DNA from: Stropharia rugosoannulata
Taxonomy: Eukaryota > Basidiomycota > Agaricomycetes > Agaricales > Strophariaceae
Assembly (NCBI GenBank): GCA_028532985.1
Contig: JANCIK010000004.1
Span: 1,984,001-2,048,000, forward strand
DNA: 64,000 nt
Direction of reading: 5' to 3'
Notes under the pieces: model-generated
The model's input: only the letters and a program-made list of their open reading frames with translations
What the model was told of the DNA's origin: nothing
The model's database searches: none
Translations under genes and position numbers: made by a program
Shown here: in pieces, positions 53,282 through 63,560 of the stretch
Position numbering within the stretch: the stretch's first letter is position 1
Layout: every line of letters begins with the position of its first letter

Positions 53282-56200
53282 TTAAAGGCCTTTCCATGAG
53301 AAAGTTTCCTTCAATTCAATGGAATCGTTTAGCGGCAAGCTATCACTGCTGGTCCCAACATGGAGGCCATATTTTCCAGCAGCAATCCTCCAACAGTTTT
53401 GGGACTCGTCCCAAAACGAGAAAGCGCATTTGTCCAGGTTAATGGTCACGGTAGTTGCTCCCCCCTTACTCACGTTATGGGCCTTGGCAAATCCTTTTAA
53501 CTGTAACTTGGGCGTGGTGAGGCCAACATCTGGGAGGGACACGTAAAGTTGGACAACTTCCGATCCACTGCGATCACCTTCGTTTCGAACGGTGACGTTG
53601 ATTTGGACATATAAAGATTGTGAGCTTGTCCACCGTCCGCGAGAAACGACCAGATTAGAGAGAGAGAACTTAGTGTAAGATAGTCCATATCTGTATGTGC
53701 CATAAATATGCTGTAGGAACGGTTCCCAGATGAAATGCACATACCCGAAGGGGAAGAGTGGCGCGATACCGCGCGCTTGATAGTGCTTGTAACCCACGAA
53801 GAGATCTTCACGATAGCTTTGCAAGCATAAGAACTATGAACGGGCACGTGAATTGGAGCCACGCAACTCACTTTATGCGACCATGTTCACTTCGATCATT
53901 CAGATACGCGGGAATGTCCTGGACTTTCTCGGGAAGCGTTAGGGGGAGTCGACCACTAGGATTTACCACGCCAAATAGAACGTCTGCAATGGCATTGCCG
54001 GCCTCATTGCCGGAATACCAAGTTTGGAGCAAGCCAGCGATATCATTCACCCACGGCATAGATACTGCAGAGCCCTACGCCGCCAGAAAGCAAATACGTG
54101 AGTAGATGGATGGAGTAGATTGCGAGATCACTGACCGCTTGAATGCAGACAATTGTGTTGGGATTGGCGTCGGCCAATTTGGTTATCAACTCGTCCTGGC
54201 GGCCGGGAAGTTGCAGTGACGGGCGGTCAAAACCCTCGCTTTCCCACTCCGGAGTTAATCCGCCAACATAGATAACAGCATCGACGCTTCGCGCTAAAGA
54301 TGCAGCCTCTTCGATGGCGCTGTCAGCGTCTATCTTTTCGCATCCTCCGAGACGCTGTCCGATACTTCATTAGGGATCAAACTCGATGGTCAACGTCTAC
54401 GTTGTCACTTACAACTCCTCTCATTAGCGCTGGCTGCGATAGCCTACCGTCAGCTTTGTCGTCGTCGCCGTCTGGTGGGGGGGAGTTCGTATAAAGAACA
54501 TAGACATCGTATGGGGTTCCGGCTTCTAAATGTACGGCCTTCTTCTCCTCTATGGTCCCTTGTCTGTTTGCATTGATTCATCTCCTGTGAGCATTGAATC
54601 ATGGCAATTATACTCACCCGTAGAAGAAGTCTCCGGGTGTTTGCTTGGTCCAATTATCGATGAGCAATTTGCCGTCAAGCCAAAGTTTGGCCCGTCCTAT
54701 AGATGGGTTGTGTTACGCACTGGGGATGAATATATGAGGGGACAAACAAACCTGCAACCGTTAAACCCAATTCAAATACCCCAGTTGTTGGTACTGTAAG
54801 CTTTCCCTCCAGTTTGATTGACCAAGTGTCGGTAAGGCCATCCGGCAGGAAATCATTCAACTTGACTCTGGTATCGTTCAATACATAATCTTGAACTGGA
54901 CTGCCCAGTTCTCCCTTTTCGTCGTGAGAATAGAAGGTGCAGCGCCATCCCGGCTCCCCGGCTGGAGTCTGCAGATGATTTTCCAGAGTAGGAAGGTATT
55001 TGTGAGCTGTTATTACATATCGCACGGCATGAGCAGCGAATAGTCTTTCATATTAATGGGACCTTACCGTAACAGCCGACATGATAGCGAAGCGTGGAGC
55101 CTGCCGGAATGTGATCTGCAATACCTTGCCATGGAGTAACAACATATGTCGCCTTCAGCGCCGCGGATCCCCCGCCAGATATAACCCGCTCCTTGGCGTT
55201 TGGACCGATAACGGCGATGTTCAGTGGTTTGCTATTAGCTAGTGGAAGAACATTGTTCCTGTTTTTCAATAGCACAATAGTCTCAGCGGCAAGCGCACGG
55301 CAGAATTGCCGCCCTTCTGGAGAATCACGGGAGCCCTCAATGCCGTCTCCGAAAACAACCTGGGGATTCTTGCGCGCCTGCTGTTGCACGAAAGTCAGAA
55401 TATTGGCAACCCGTTCATCTATGGTCGATGATAATAGTTTTTGTGCCGATAAACAGTGCAAAACGAGCACAGGGTTTCTCCAGCGTGGCGGGCCGGGCAT
55501 CTCAAGGTCGAGTCCAGCATTAATCGCGCTGTCGACGCTGTACGTTCCAAACCTGGGCGATATTAGCTCGAATCGCATTCGACGAAACAAATAGATTTGT
55601 ACCAGTCGCTGATAATGATCCCTTTGAATTTCCACTCGCCGCGCAGGATATTGGTCAAAAGCTCTTTATTTTCAGAACAGTGGACACCTTTAATTCTCCC
55701 ATATCTGATCGAAAGTGAACCCATGAGTTACTGTATCCCAAATTGTAAAATAGAGGCGACCTACGAGGTCATGTATGCCCCAGGTTGCGCATATTTTTGT
55801 GCCAACATGAAACTGTTAGGGATAGTAGGAAAAACAGTACAGGCAAAACAGGGGACATGTGCTTACGGATACAAATATATTTCTCGGAGTGCTCTGTTGG
55901 ACACGACCGATTCTGCCGCCGTGCGCTCGTGCTCCTGGTCATTGGCGACGAAGTGCTTGATGGCTTGCATAAGAATTAAATTAGACGCTGTTCTTAGTCA
56001 TAGGTTTCGAGCACGAACTGGCAGATACTCCTTCAGATTGAAGGCCATTAACATAGGCAGCAGCCATAGTGCCTGACATGAGATTATCTGAGTATGTGCA
56101 TGGCGACAGAGGGGGTACGCATACCAGACAAATGGGGGTCCTCTGAGAATGACTCGAAGGCTCTCCCACCCAGGGGCGTGCGTTGAATATTGCATGTCGG

Positions 56201-56624
56201 GGCCAGCAGAATGACAGACGACTTGGCCTTTGTTTCCTTGGCCAGGAAGACGCCGACCTCCTGGATAAGCTCTGGGTCAAAGGTGGAGGCAAGCGCGGTC
56301 GCACACTGGACGCGGCGTTAGGTGAGTAGTCAAAACGGGTAAGTGGGAAAGTGAGCACACAGGAAGACATTGGGCCGGCGTGGAAACAAAATGGGAGGAA
56401 CCACGGACGCCCTAGATAGCGGGCTGGCTGTCAGCAGTGCACAGGGATTTTTGGTGGCTAGATATCACGTTTGGGCCATCGCTCATGCGGACGGAGGGTA
56501 TGTCGAGGCGGGGGATGGCGGTCGTGTTCCACCAGTTGGGGGCGCCGAGCAGCGAGATCTTCTCCTCGGTCTTGAGCCGGGCGACAATGTGGGGGATGGA
56601 GGCGGTGAGGAACGGATGGGACAT
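53282..56624 (-). CDS. GH3 beta-glucosidase with PA14 insert, no signal peptide
   Basis: Glycoside hydrolase family 3; it releases terminal beta-D-glucose from cellobiose and aryl or oligo glucosides. The start is 56624 ([24 protein letters not shown]) and no signal sequence is visible, so it is predicted intracellular. Domain 1 (TIM barrel): [36 protein letters not shown], and the nucleophile motif [34 protein letters not shown], with the Asp just before an intron (~55557-55605). Domain 2: [39 protein letters not shown]14 carbohydrate-binding insert runs ~54960-54480 ([28 protein letters not shown]). Then [27 protein letters not shown] and [12 protein letters not shown], and a fibronectin-III-like end (FSWKGL, stop 53282). 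At least eight introns. Divergent from the C2orf76 homologue. Confidence 0.92.
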
Positions 56625-56710
56625 TGTGGGGGTTTGGGGTAAGGAAGGGTGGGGAGTCGAGAAACGAGCGGGGCTATTTTAATCATCTGACAGGTTATTT
56701 TAGCGCTCCC

Positions 56711-57389
56711 ATGTCCCATTCCTCCGAAGATATTCTCTCCAGCGCTGCCCGTCCGCCCACAGACGCGACGCTCACAGTGCGCATCATAAAGTCCTTCCGC
56801 TTCCGCACAGAAAAGTCCCTCGTCCTCCACCACATCGACCTCACCACAACCACCGTCGCTCAGCTCAGGGACGCCGCTGCTACAGGTACGCCCCTCTTCT
56901 CGCGCCGGATCTTGCACCCACCGCTTCTAGCCATCGCGTCCCAGCCGGGATGGAAGCCGTATCGCTCCTGCAAGCTTGGTCAGTCCTCTGCGGCCTTGCA
57001 TCTCCCCACCACTCACCCTCCGCCAGACACCCTCAAGCTCTACACCAAGGCCCACGGGGCCAAGGTCTGTCCGACCCCAATCAGGCGCGGAACTTGCTCT
57101 TTAACTATCCCCAGACGTCCAATCTTATCATCAATCTCGACCACGATGATTGGATCTTGAGCGATGACGACAAGACCCTTGCTCAAGTCGGTTTAGGTGT
57201 GTCTCATGGTTTCCCACCTCGCGCTCTGCTGATTGTCTTGCCAAATCAGAGCACGAGTCTGAAATCAGCTTTTTCAACCGCATCGATTACGAAGAGTTCA
57301 AGCTCAATCCAGAGGTGAGTATTGCATCCATTCATCCCACCATCCACCACTCATCACCCACCACATCTTAGACCAGCTGGGACATATGA
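56711..57389 (+). CDS. UPF0538 / C2orf76-family protein
   Basis: A small conserved eukaryotic protein of unknown function. After splicing it has TVRIIKSFRFRTEKSLVLHHIDLTTTTVAQLRDA, then QPGWKPYRSCKLDTLKLYTKAHGAK, TSNLIINLDHDDWILSDDDKTLAQVG, and EHESEISFFNRIDYEEFKLNPETSWDI. This tracks human C2orf76 (RLIRSF-like start, '[23 protein letters not shown]' centre, 'ASETEIAFF' end). The fold is ubiquitin-like by family description. Start ATG 56711, 86 bp from the divergent GH3 gene; stop 57387-57389 after a final ~50 bp intron. Four introns. It converges with the Ydj1-type gene. Confidence 0.85.
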
Positions 57390-57520
57390 GTTGAAAATAT
57401 TAGATATGTGTAGTAAGCAGAATTCTACAAATGCTACATGTCACGCTGAACAACAAAGAGAGAAGAGGTAAAAAAAAAAAAAGAGAAAAGAAAGCCATCC
57501 AAAAATGTCGTCATGTGTAT

Positions 57521-58974
57521 CTACTGGTTCGCGCACTGCACACGCGGCTCACCCTCGTCTTCGTCCATTGGTTCATCATGCAGCCCGCCTCGTTGCCGTG
57601 TGTCGGTATCGTCGAGGGTAACCTCCTCAAGGATGACGTTCTTGTCGAACTTCTCGAGAGGGGGGCGAGGAGGCAGAGCACGTTCCAGCAAGGGAATAAC
57701 AGCGGGGTCGATTGTTTCGGGGAACTTCACGCTGATTTTGACGTATAGATCTCCGGGCTCGTGATGCCGCTGCGAGGGCATTCCTTGGCCATGGATGACC
57801 TTTAGTTCACCTTAAATATATTATGTTAGCTTACAGCAGTAGGTGGTGGATTGTAAGGACTAACCATGCTTCGCTTCGCCCGGCTCAACTTTCACGATAA
57901 GCGCACGGTCATCCAGATGCTTAATAGCTATCTGTCCGCCGGCCAAAGCAGTGAGCAGGTCGACCTCGACATCAGTGATTAGGTCGTTTTCCTGTCGCTT
58001 GAACCGTTCGTGGGGTTTCTCTTCGATGACAATGACCACGTCTCCCGGTTCGGCATTGGGTGACTGATCACTCTCCCCTCTAAATTGAATGGTTTGGCCA
58101 CCCTTCATGCCCTTATCGATGTGAACCTCTAGCATCTTCTTTTCGGGTAGAACTTTCTTGCCCTTGCAGTTGGTACATCTGTCCTTTGCGTTGATGATTT
58201 CTCCTGTGCCTGAACACTCGTCGCAAGGTGACTGGATTTGTTGGATCATAGGACCCATCTGGCGCAAGGTGACCTTGATACCGCGGCCACTACAGCTATG
58301 GCACGTCCGTACGGCACCTTCCTTTCCACCTTTACCTTTGCACTTGGAGCAGATGACGTTGCGCGTGAGAGCGAGTTTGGTGGTTTTGCCCTTGTAGAGG
58401 TCCTCGAGACTGACGTGGACGCGATGTACGAGATCTTTCGTTTTGCGTGGTCCCTGCGAGCGCCCGCCACCACCACCAAAGAAGCCTCCACCGCCACCGA
58501 AAAGCTGGCTGAAAAGATCCTACACGAAGGTTAGTGATTAGTCCATTGTAAGTTGCACACGTGGTGCACACCTGGGGATCCATGCCGCCCATGCCTCCCT
58601 GCTCTGACAGACCCGCCTCTCCTCTGGCATCGTATACACTCCGCTTGTCTGGGTCCGAGAGAATCTCGTAGCTACGAAAGGATGAGCATGTTGGCAGAGT
58701 AAGCGAGAAAAGCGACAGCAACGTACGCATGCGTCACCTCTTTGAACAACTCGGGGTCACCGCCCTTGTCTGGGTGCAGTCGAAGAGCCCTGTGAGCAGA
58801 GATTAGCGAGACTGTGTGTGGAGCGGGTAGTAGGGGCGCACTTTTTGCGGTAGGCCTTCTTGAGTTCAGATTCCGAGGCAGTTGGGGGCACCTCCAAGAG
58901 GTCGTAGAATTTTCTGCAGGGCTTAGTAGGGATACGGGGACGGCAAAGGAAGGCGCTCACGTTTCGCGAACCAT
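57521..58974 (-). CDS. YDJ1: Type I Hsp40 (DnaJ), Ydj1-like, farnesylated
   Basis: A co-chaperone that delivers clients to cytosolic Hsp70 and stimulates its ATPase. The start is 58974 (MVRET, then TKFYDLLEVPP after the first intron). The J domain carries HPDKGGDPELF (~58780). A G/F-rich linker (LFSQLFGGGGGFFGGGGG) follows, then four cysteine repeats CSKCKGKG, CHSCSGRG, CDECSGTG and CTNCKGKK; the last lacks the final Gly. The C-terminal client-binding beta domains (GDVVIVIEEKPHERFKRQENDL; DLLTALAGGQIAIKHLDDR) follow. The protein ends VQCANQ, a CaaX box (CANQ, compare CASQ in yeast Ydj1) predicting farnesylation and ER/cytosolic-face membrane attachment. Stop 57521-57523. Confidence 0.95.
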
Positions 58975-59112
58975 AGCTGTAGGGGAAACAAAGATGGGAT
59001 GAGGAGAAAGCAAGCTACGTTTTTGACTCGTTACGACAAAAAATGATGATCGTTCTACAAGCATCTACAACTTTCCACGATCTTTACAAATCAGGCAAGC
59101 TTCCAAATGGAA

Positions 59113-60516
59113 TCATTTCCTGGCCACTGCCTCGTAAACATCAAACCGCCGCTGGGTCGTCACTGGTATACCTGCCCTGCTCTCCCTCAGCACCTCTGGC
59201 TCTGCACACAGCCTCGTCAGCGCGCGCCAGCCCAAGTCTGCGCCACGTACCAATATCCGCGTACACGATCTCTTCGCCCTCCCCGGCCTCGGCCAACACC
59301 CGCGCCCTGTAGTCTGCGTCAGTCCTCTGCAGAAGCCATGTAACCACACCTACATCGGATCGACCACCATCGAGTGTCCCCACTGGCCATGTGTCAGTCT
59401 GTGCTGTCCCGCTGATAACGCAGATCATACCGCGTGGTACCCGGCACTCATGTCTCGAGCAGGGCTGCACATAGCCACAAACACCTGGTTGTCCACAGCC
59501 CTGTTCCCACCGCATCAGCGCACGCATATATGCATCTCGCGCTCGCGCCCACCTACCTGCTGCGCTGCAGAAGCTCCCAGTGCAGGGGCCCTGTTGTCAT
59601 GTTGAACGCTCCAGGGTAAATGAGCATCTCGCAACCTCGGCCAACGTCAGCCACCGTTATTCAAGCACAGGTTCGGTTACCTTCGCGAGCAGCGATCATC
59701 GCCATCTCCGGAAAACGTATGTCGTAGCATATTCCCAAGCCTATCTTCGCAAATCCTAATAACAGTTCAGACAGATAACCACCCCAGAAGCGCGGTCATC
59801 ACCAGTATTGAAGGAGTTAAGCGTGGCCCCGCCTGTGAGCGTTTCGCTCTCCTGTAATTGCGTCAGTCGGTCTGCCCTTTAGTGCAATTCAGCCCCTGCC
59901 TTGAATTTGATCTTCCCCGGAATGTCGATATCGAAGAGGTGTACTTTGCGATGGATGGCAACCAAAGCACCTATCACTCAAAAGTTAGTGTGCATGTTCA
60001 GTACAGACAACTTGCCCGACCATCTGGATTATAAACCGTGCATGTGTTGTACAAGTTGTTATCGTCGACATCCCGCTCGGGAATTGATCCTGCATGTAAT
60101 ATAAATCATTTCTGCTATGGCAAGGGCAGTGTATATCCACCTCCAACCAGCCACGTCCGGAGCTCTTTCGCGACGGATGACAACATTTGGACGCTTTCAC
60201 TGGCACTTCGCTCTACGTCATAGGGTTTCCCAGGTGTGTATCCAATTTTCTCTGCATAAATGGGGAAATGTGTGTGTCCGTAGGGCGAATTGAAGCATTC
60301 CTGCTTCCAGTTAGATTGCAAAACATTAAGTGGTACCTAGGCACAAACAGGCAAAACAATGATGTCCGGCTTCTTAGAGGATGGATGGCCGTTGGCGGCT
60401 TTCACTATCATTTGACGTGCATGTTCCAAGTTATGTGCCTTACTGGGCCCAATGCTACCCAGTTGGATCAGAGCCACAGAGAAAGCTCTAAAAGAATGAG
60501 AGGCGATGGATGTCAT
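59113..60516 (-). CDS. NIT2: Nitrilase-superfamily amidase, NIT2 / omega-amidase type
   Basis: A C-N hydrolase that deamidates alpha-ketoglutaramate/ketosuccinamate, or a related monoamide. The start ATG is 60516 ([23 protein letters not shown]). Blocks: [27 protein letters not shown] (~60390-60250, one intron between), [48 protein letters not shown] with the catalytic lysine in RKVHLF (~59960), and [15 protein letters not shown] with the nucleophilic Cys (~59745-59710). [19 protein letters not shown] and [11 protein letters not shown] follow. The last intron (~59215-59260) joins IVYADI to [29 protein letters not shown]; stop 59113. The ECFNSPYG block fits omega-amidase better than Nit1. Complete. 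Confidence 0.92.
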
Positions 60517-61065
60517 CAAATTGACAGTGAAAGACTAGAGTTTGATGGAGGTAGATAATAGGCTCGTCCTCTCACGTATTACATAACGTCAACAAGCGCG
60601 TGAGCCGTACGGGCCGTGTGAACTGGCTGCTGTGTTACGGGCCACTTTTAAAATTCCGCCCTGAACTTTAAAATATATCGAGAACGGCACAAGAACGGCC
60701 CGGTGACGATGTTTGTTGGTGGAAAATAAAAGAAATAAAAAATAAAAAATAAAAAGAAGAGGGGAAGAGGGAGAGAGGAGGGAGTTTTCCTTCCTTATTC
60801 TAAAATGACACCTGGTGCAAGCAGACCTGTACTACTACTACTTTACCTACACACAAGTATATATCTTTGATAATCTGCCAAATACTTTGGGAATACTCAC
60901 TAAGCATAGTACGGTTTGGTTTGGTTTTCCGTTGACCCTTTTTCTGGACCCTTTACTCTGTATTATTCATACGGAATACTCACTTGTGTTGCTTAATTGA
61001 TGAGTATGTAAGTAGATTAGATTGATTTGAATGACATGATGATGTTACAAAGTGATTATTATGAC
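60517..61065. other. AT-rich intergenic region with A/T and purine tracts
   Basis: About 550 bp upstream of the NIT2-type gene. It holds an AAATA-type repeat (~60722-60755) running into a nearly pure purine tract to ~60784. No coding content was recognised. It is the border between the housekeeping genes and the accessory end of the window. Confidence 0.5.
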
Positions 61066-61430
61066 CTAATGACGACAATGAATGGCGTGAATGTTGCAGC
61101 ACGACTGCTCTTGATGATTAGAATCTCTCCCTTGACAATTAAACTGAAGGCAGTCACAACATGGGTTTCTGCAATAGGCAAGACCTCTGCTTCCAGAGCA
61201 CTCAGGCTGTGTGCACCTGCAGCATGTCCAACACTTGCAGGGCACTTCAATGGGTTTCCGCTTTTGAACCTGATCAGCAACAAGCTGGCAGGCCAGAAGA
61301 GCTACTTCGAGTCAATCTCCAATGTTCTGGAAGGTGGGAACCAGTGTGTTAACTGCAGAGCCTGCTAACTCACTCGGATTTGCATCCAATGTCTGAGAAG
61401 ATCCAGATGTGAGAGTGGGGATGAAGATTT
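61066..61430 (-). pseudogene. Cysteine-cluster ORF, decayed, function unknown
   Basis: A minus-strand frame that is open except for one TGA (61312-61314). It reads TLDANPSELAGSAVNTLVPT, then LEVALLACQLVADQVQKRKP, then a dense cysteine cluster CKCWTCCRCTQPEC, CRNPCCDCLQFNCQGRDSN, CCNIHAIHC, stopping at 61066-61068. The spacing C-x2-C ... C-x3-PC-x2-C-x4-C-x-GR resembles a zinc-binding repeat that I recall as expanded in agaricomycete genomes near transposons; that recollection is not a database result. The internal TGA could be a C-to-T change of CGA (Arg). No start ATG is seen, so it is either the last exon(s) of a gene or a remnant. Confidence 0.5.
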
Positions 61431-61782
61431 ACCACCAATGTGTGAGTCCTAATATTTATGACAGATTTGACCTTTACTAACAACTGGCAGTGTGACTAGT
61501 GGCATTTAGATGTTCACATCAATGACAATCACTTAGACAATAGCTCAGTATGCACATCACTTCCTTCTACCTGGAGCCCCAACTCAAACTCCTCTACTTC
61601 TGATGATGATGATTAGGATGCAGATGCAGATGGGGAACCAGACTCAAATGTCTAGGAAGGCTAGTATCCCATTTTCAATCCTTTGCACTGCTGGTCCCCC
61701 CTCTTCATGTTGTATCATCATGTTGTCTTCTTGTTAGTCTGTCTTTTGTATTTCCCCTCTTGCCCAATCCTTGTTATGTAGA

Positions 61783-61789
61783 AATAAAA
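61783..61789 (+). terminator. AATAAA polyadenylation-like signal
   Basis: GAAATAAAATTT just outside the stop (61795) of the oxygenase ORF. On the plus strand it is a canonical poly(A) signal and would end a plus-strand transcript from ~61.4-61.7 kb. No confident plus-strand gene is seen there, so its use is unproven. Confidence 0.25.
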
Positions 61790-61794
61790 TTTAA

Positions 61795-62499
61795 TTATTT
61801 TGTGCTTTTAAACATATTCACACTGGGCCATGTGCTATGAGTATTTGTATAGTCTGCAATTGTAGACTTGGAGTGAAAGACAAGACAAGTCCAATCCCCT
61901 TCACAGTATGCACTGTGAACAACTACCCTACTTGATAGGGCAACTATTGTTCCAGGTTGATACCTAAGATCCATGCCCAATCCAGGCAGTGATATTGTGC
62001 CCCTCTTATAAGTTCCCAAACTGATGACAATGTTGAACATCAAGTGACTGCCGCCAGTGTCATGATGTGGTGGTGAGTCTCTGTTGTTGATCACCATGAG
62101 CACACCAAGGGGTACATTCCAGTGTTCTAATAGGCTCTTCAGCTCTTGTCCATGATGAACCTGGTCCGGGTGTTTATATTGGCTAGGATTAACCACACTG
62201 AGTAGACCACCCATGAAGGCAAAGAACATATGTTGTTGTCAAAGCCATGTAAAACCGGCAGCTTTATGGATATTTTTGCTGACAACTAGCAGTAACGACA
62301 TCTGGACACATTTATCAACTCTTGTATTTTCAATTATAGACAGACTTACTCCATAGCCCATTTCAAACCATGCTAAAGCCAGGCTCACATTTCCTAGCTT
62401 TCTCCAGGCTGCCTTCTCATGATAATTGGCTAGGCCACCTCTCCAGTCTGAATTATTTCTTGTGGTCTTCATTAACAGGGTAAGTTGATCTACATTCTC
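61795..62499 (-). CDS. TET/JBP-like 2OG-Fe(II) oxygenase fragment (transposon-associated type), probably disrupted
   Basis: The minus-strand frame 62229-61795 encodes 144 residues: VPLGVLMVINNRDSPPHHDTGG, FNIVISLGTYKRGTISLPGLG, RYQPGTIVALSSRVVVHSAY, CEGDWTCLVFHSK. The H-x-D (HHD) and the distal His in RVVVHSAY are the iron ligands of double-stranded beta-helix dioxygenases; the PGLG...PGTIVAL layout is that of the fungal TET/JBP-like family often found with KDZ transposons. An upstream frame (acceptor at 62500) encodes MKTTRNNSDWRGGLANYHEKAAW and LALAWFEMGYG up to a consensus donor GTAAGT. Reading through from there, the two parts share a frame but are separated by a TGA at 62239-62241. No splice I tried removes it, so the gene is either truncated, spliced unusually or dead. 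It would oxidise 5-methylcytosine if active. Confidence 0.55.
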
Positions 62500-62568
62500 C
62501 TATAGACCGTACTGGCCAGCAGTCAGATATCATTCTGTGCAACAATTGTCATCACCTACCTGCATATA

Positions 62569-62579
62569 CATCAGGAAAA
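62569..62579 (+). repeat. Left 11-bp inverted end
   Basis: CATCAGGAAAA, an exact inverse match to 63556-63566. Weaker similarity extends outward (GCATATA before it, GCAAAATG before the inverted right copy). Confidence 0.55.
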
Positions 62580-62588
62580 CCACTTTTT

Positions 62589-62905
62589 GGAAAAGAGACT
62601 TTTTGAGACATCTATGTGTCTCTTGGGAAATTTAGTGTCTTTTTGAGACATCAATATGTCTTTTGGTGAATTTTATGTCTTTTTTATACTTTTAAAGGTC
62701 TCCTAGAGACTTTAGGGAAATATGTAATTCTTCCAATGTCTTTTTAGGGCTTTTTATGTCTTTTAAAGTCTTTCAATTTTTTTAAGTATTTAAATGTATT
62801 GGTGTAGTTGTATAAATAGTTTTATGTCTCTGAAAGATTGTAGAAATGTCTCATAAAGTGTATTAAAAAGCTACAAAAAGATTCAAAAAGACATTTAAAG
62901 ACATA
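62589..62905. repeat. GTCT/AGAC motif array, left
   Basis: More than fifteen GTCT or AGAC tetramers in about 320 bp, including GAGACTTTTTGAGACAT, GTCTTTTTGAGACATC, GTCTCCTAGAGAC and AAAGACATTTAAAGACAT. Many are self-complementary within 15 bases. This is far denser than in the flanking DNA. Confidence 0.65.
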
Positions 62906-63086
62906 AGAACCTAGGAAAAAATTGACTTATGAATAGCTATTGTCAACTAATACTTGTAATCTACATTGTAGGTCTTATATAAAATACATCTGAACATGAC
63001 TAAATTCAATGACTTGTGATGTAATAAATTAATGTAGTCTAGAGCATTAGCATTATATTTGACCTGCAGTGAGTCTTTATACACAG

Positions 63087-63160
63087 GCACATAGTGTAGG
63101 GGAAAATATGCTGGTTTTAAGTCATATATGAAGCTGTTGGTTCAATTCCTGACTAATGCA
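63087..63160 (+). other. tRNA-like segment with A-box and B-box (possible SINE head)
   Basis: TAGTGTAGGGG (63092-63102) resembles a Pol III A box and GGTTCAATTCC (63139-63149) a B box; their spacing (~47 nt) is that of a tRNA gene. The acceptor and T stems pair poorly, so it is not a working tRNA; a tRNA-derived SINE head or chance are the alternatives. Confidence 0.3.
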
Positions 63161-63379
63161 AATTATTTCCACAACATAAGTTCCTCTTCCCATTGTACCT
63201 AAGTTAATGTAGTGGTTTATTTGCCATTGTATGTCTATGTAATATGCTGACTAATATAATTACTTTATGACAAATCTTAAGTACATTTAAATATACCTAA
63301 TTACAAATACAATCTATTCTATATAGTAGTGATTTGGCTAAGATGAGGTCATATTTTTAATGTTTTTATCAAGCAAAAA

Positions 63380-63560
63380 TGTAACATTAAAAGACATTTA
63401 GAGACATGTAAAGACATTATGGACACATAAAAAGACATTAAAGAGACTCCTAGAGACATAAAAAAGTCTTTAAAAGTTTGATACCTGGAGACTTTGCTTT
63501 AAAAGTCTCCTAGAGACCCAGGTCTCCTGGGGTCTTTTTGAGTCTTTTTAAGTCTTTTTC
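63380..63560. repeat. AGAC/GTCT motif array, right
   Basis: About fifteen AGAC/GTCT tetramers in 180 bp (AAAAGACATTTAGAGACATGT, GAGACTCCTAGAGACAT, GTCTCCTAGAGACCC, GGTCTTTTTGAGTC). The dominant orientation is AGAC first then GTCT, opposite to the start of the left array, so the two arrays face each other. Confidence 0.65.

Noticed and set aside
56370..56682. Plus-strand frames opposite the start of the GH3 gene
   Set aside because: Shadows of the first beta-glucosidase exon; the minus strand has the GH3 active-site fold.
63087..63160. Functional tRNA gene
   Set aside because: A- and B-box-like strings are present but the acceptor and T stems do not pair well, so it is kept only as a tRNA-like finding.
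62589..63560. CRISPR-like repeat array
   Set aside because: The host is a eukaryote, the GTCT/AGAC units vary in length and spacing, and they lack constant repeats with unique spacers.
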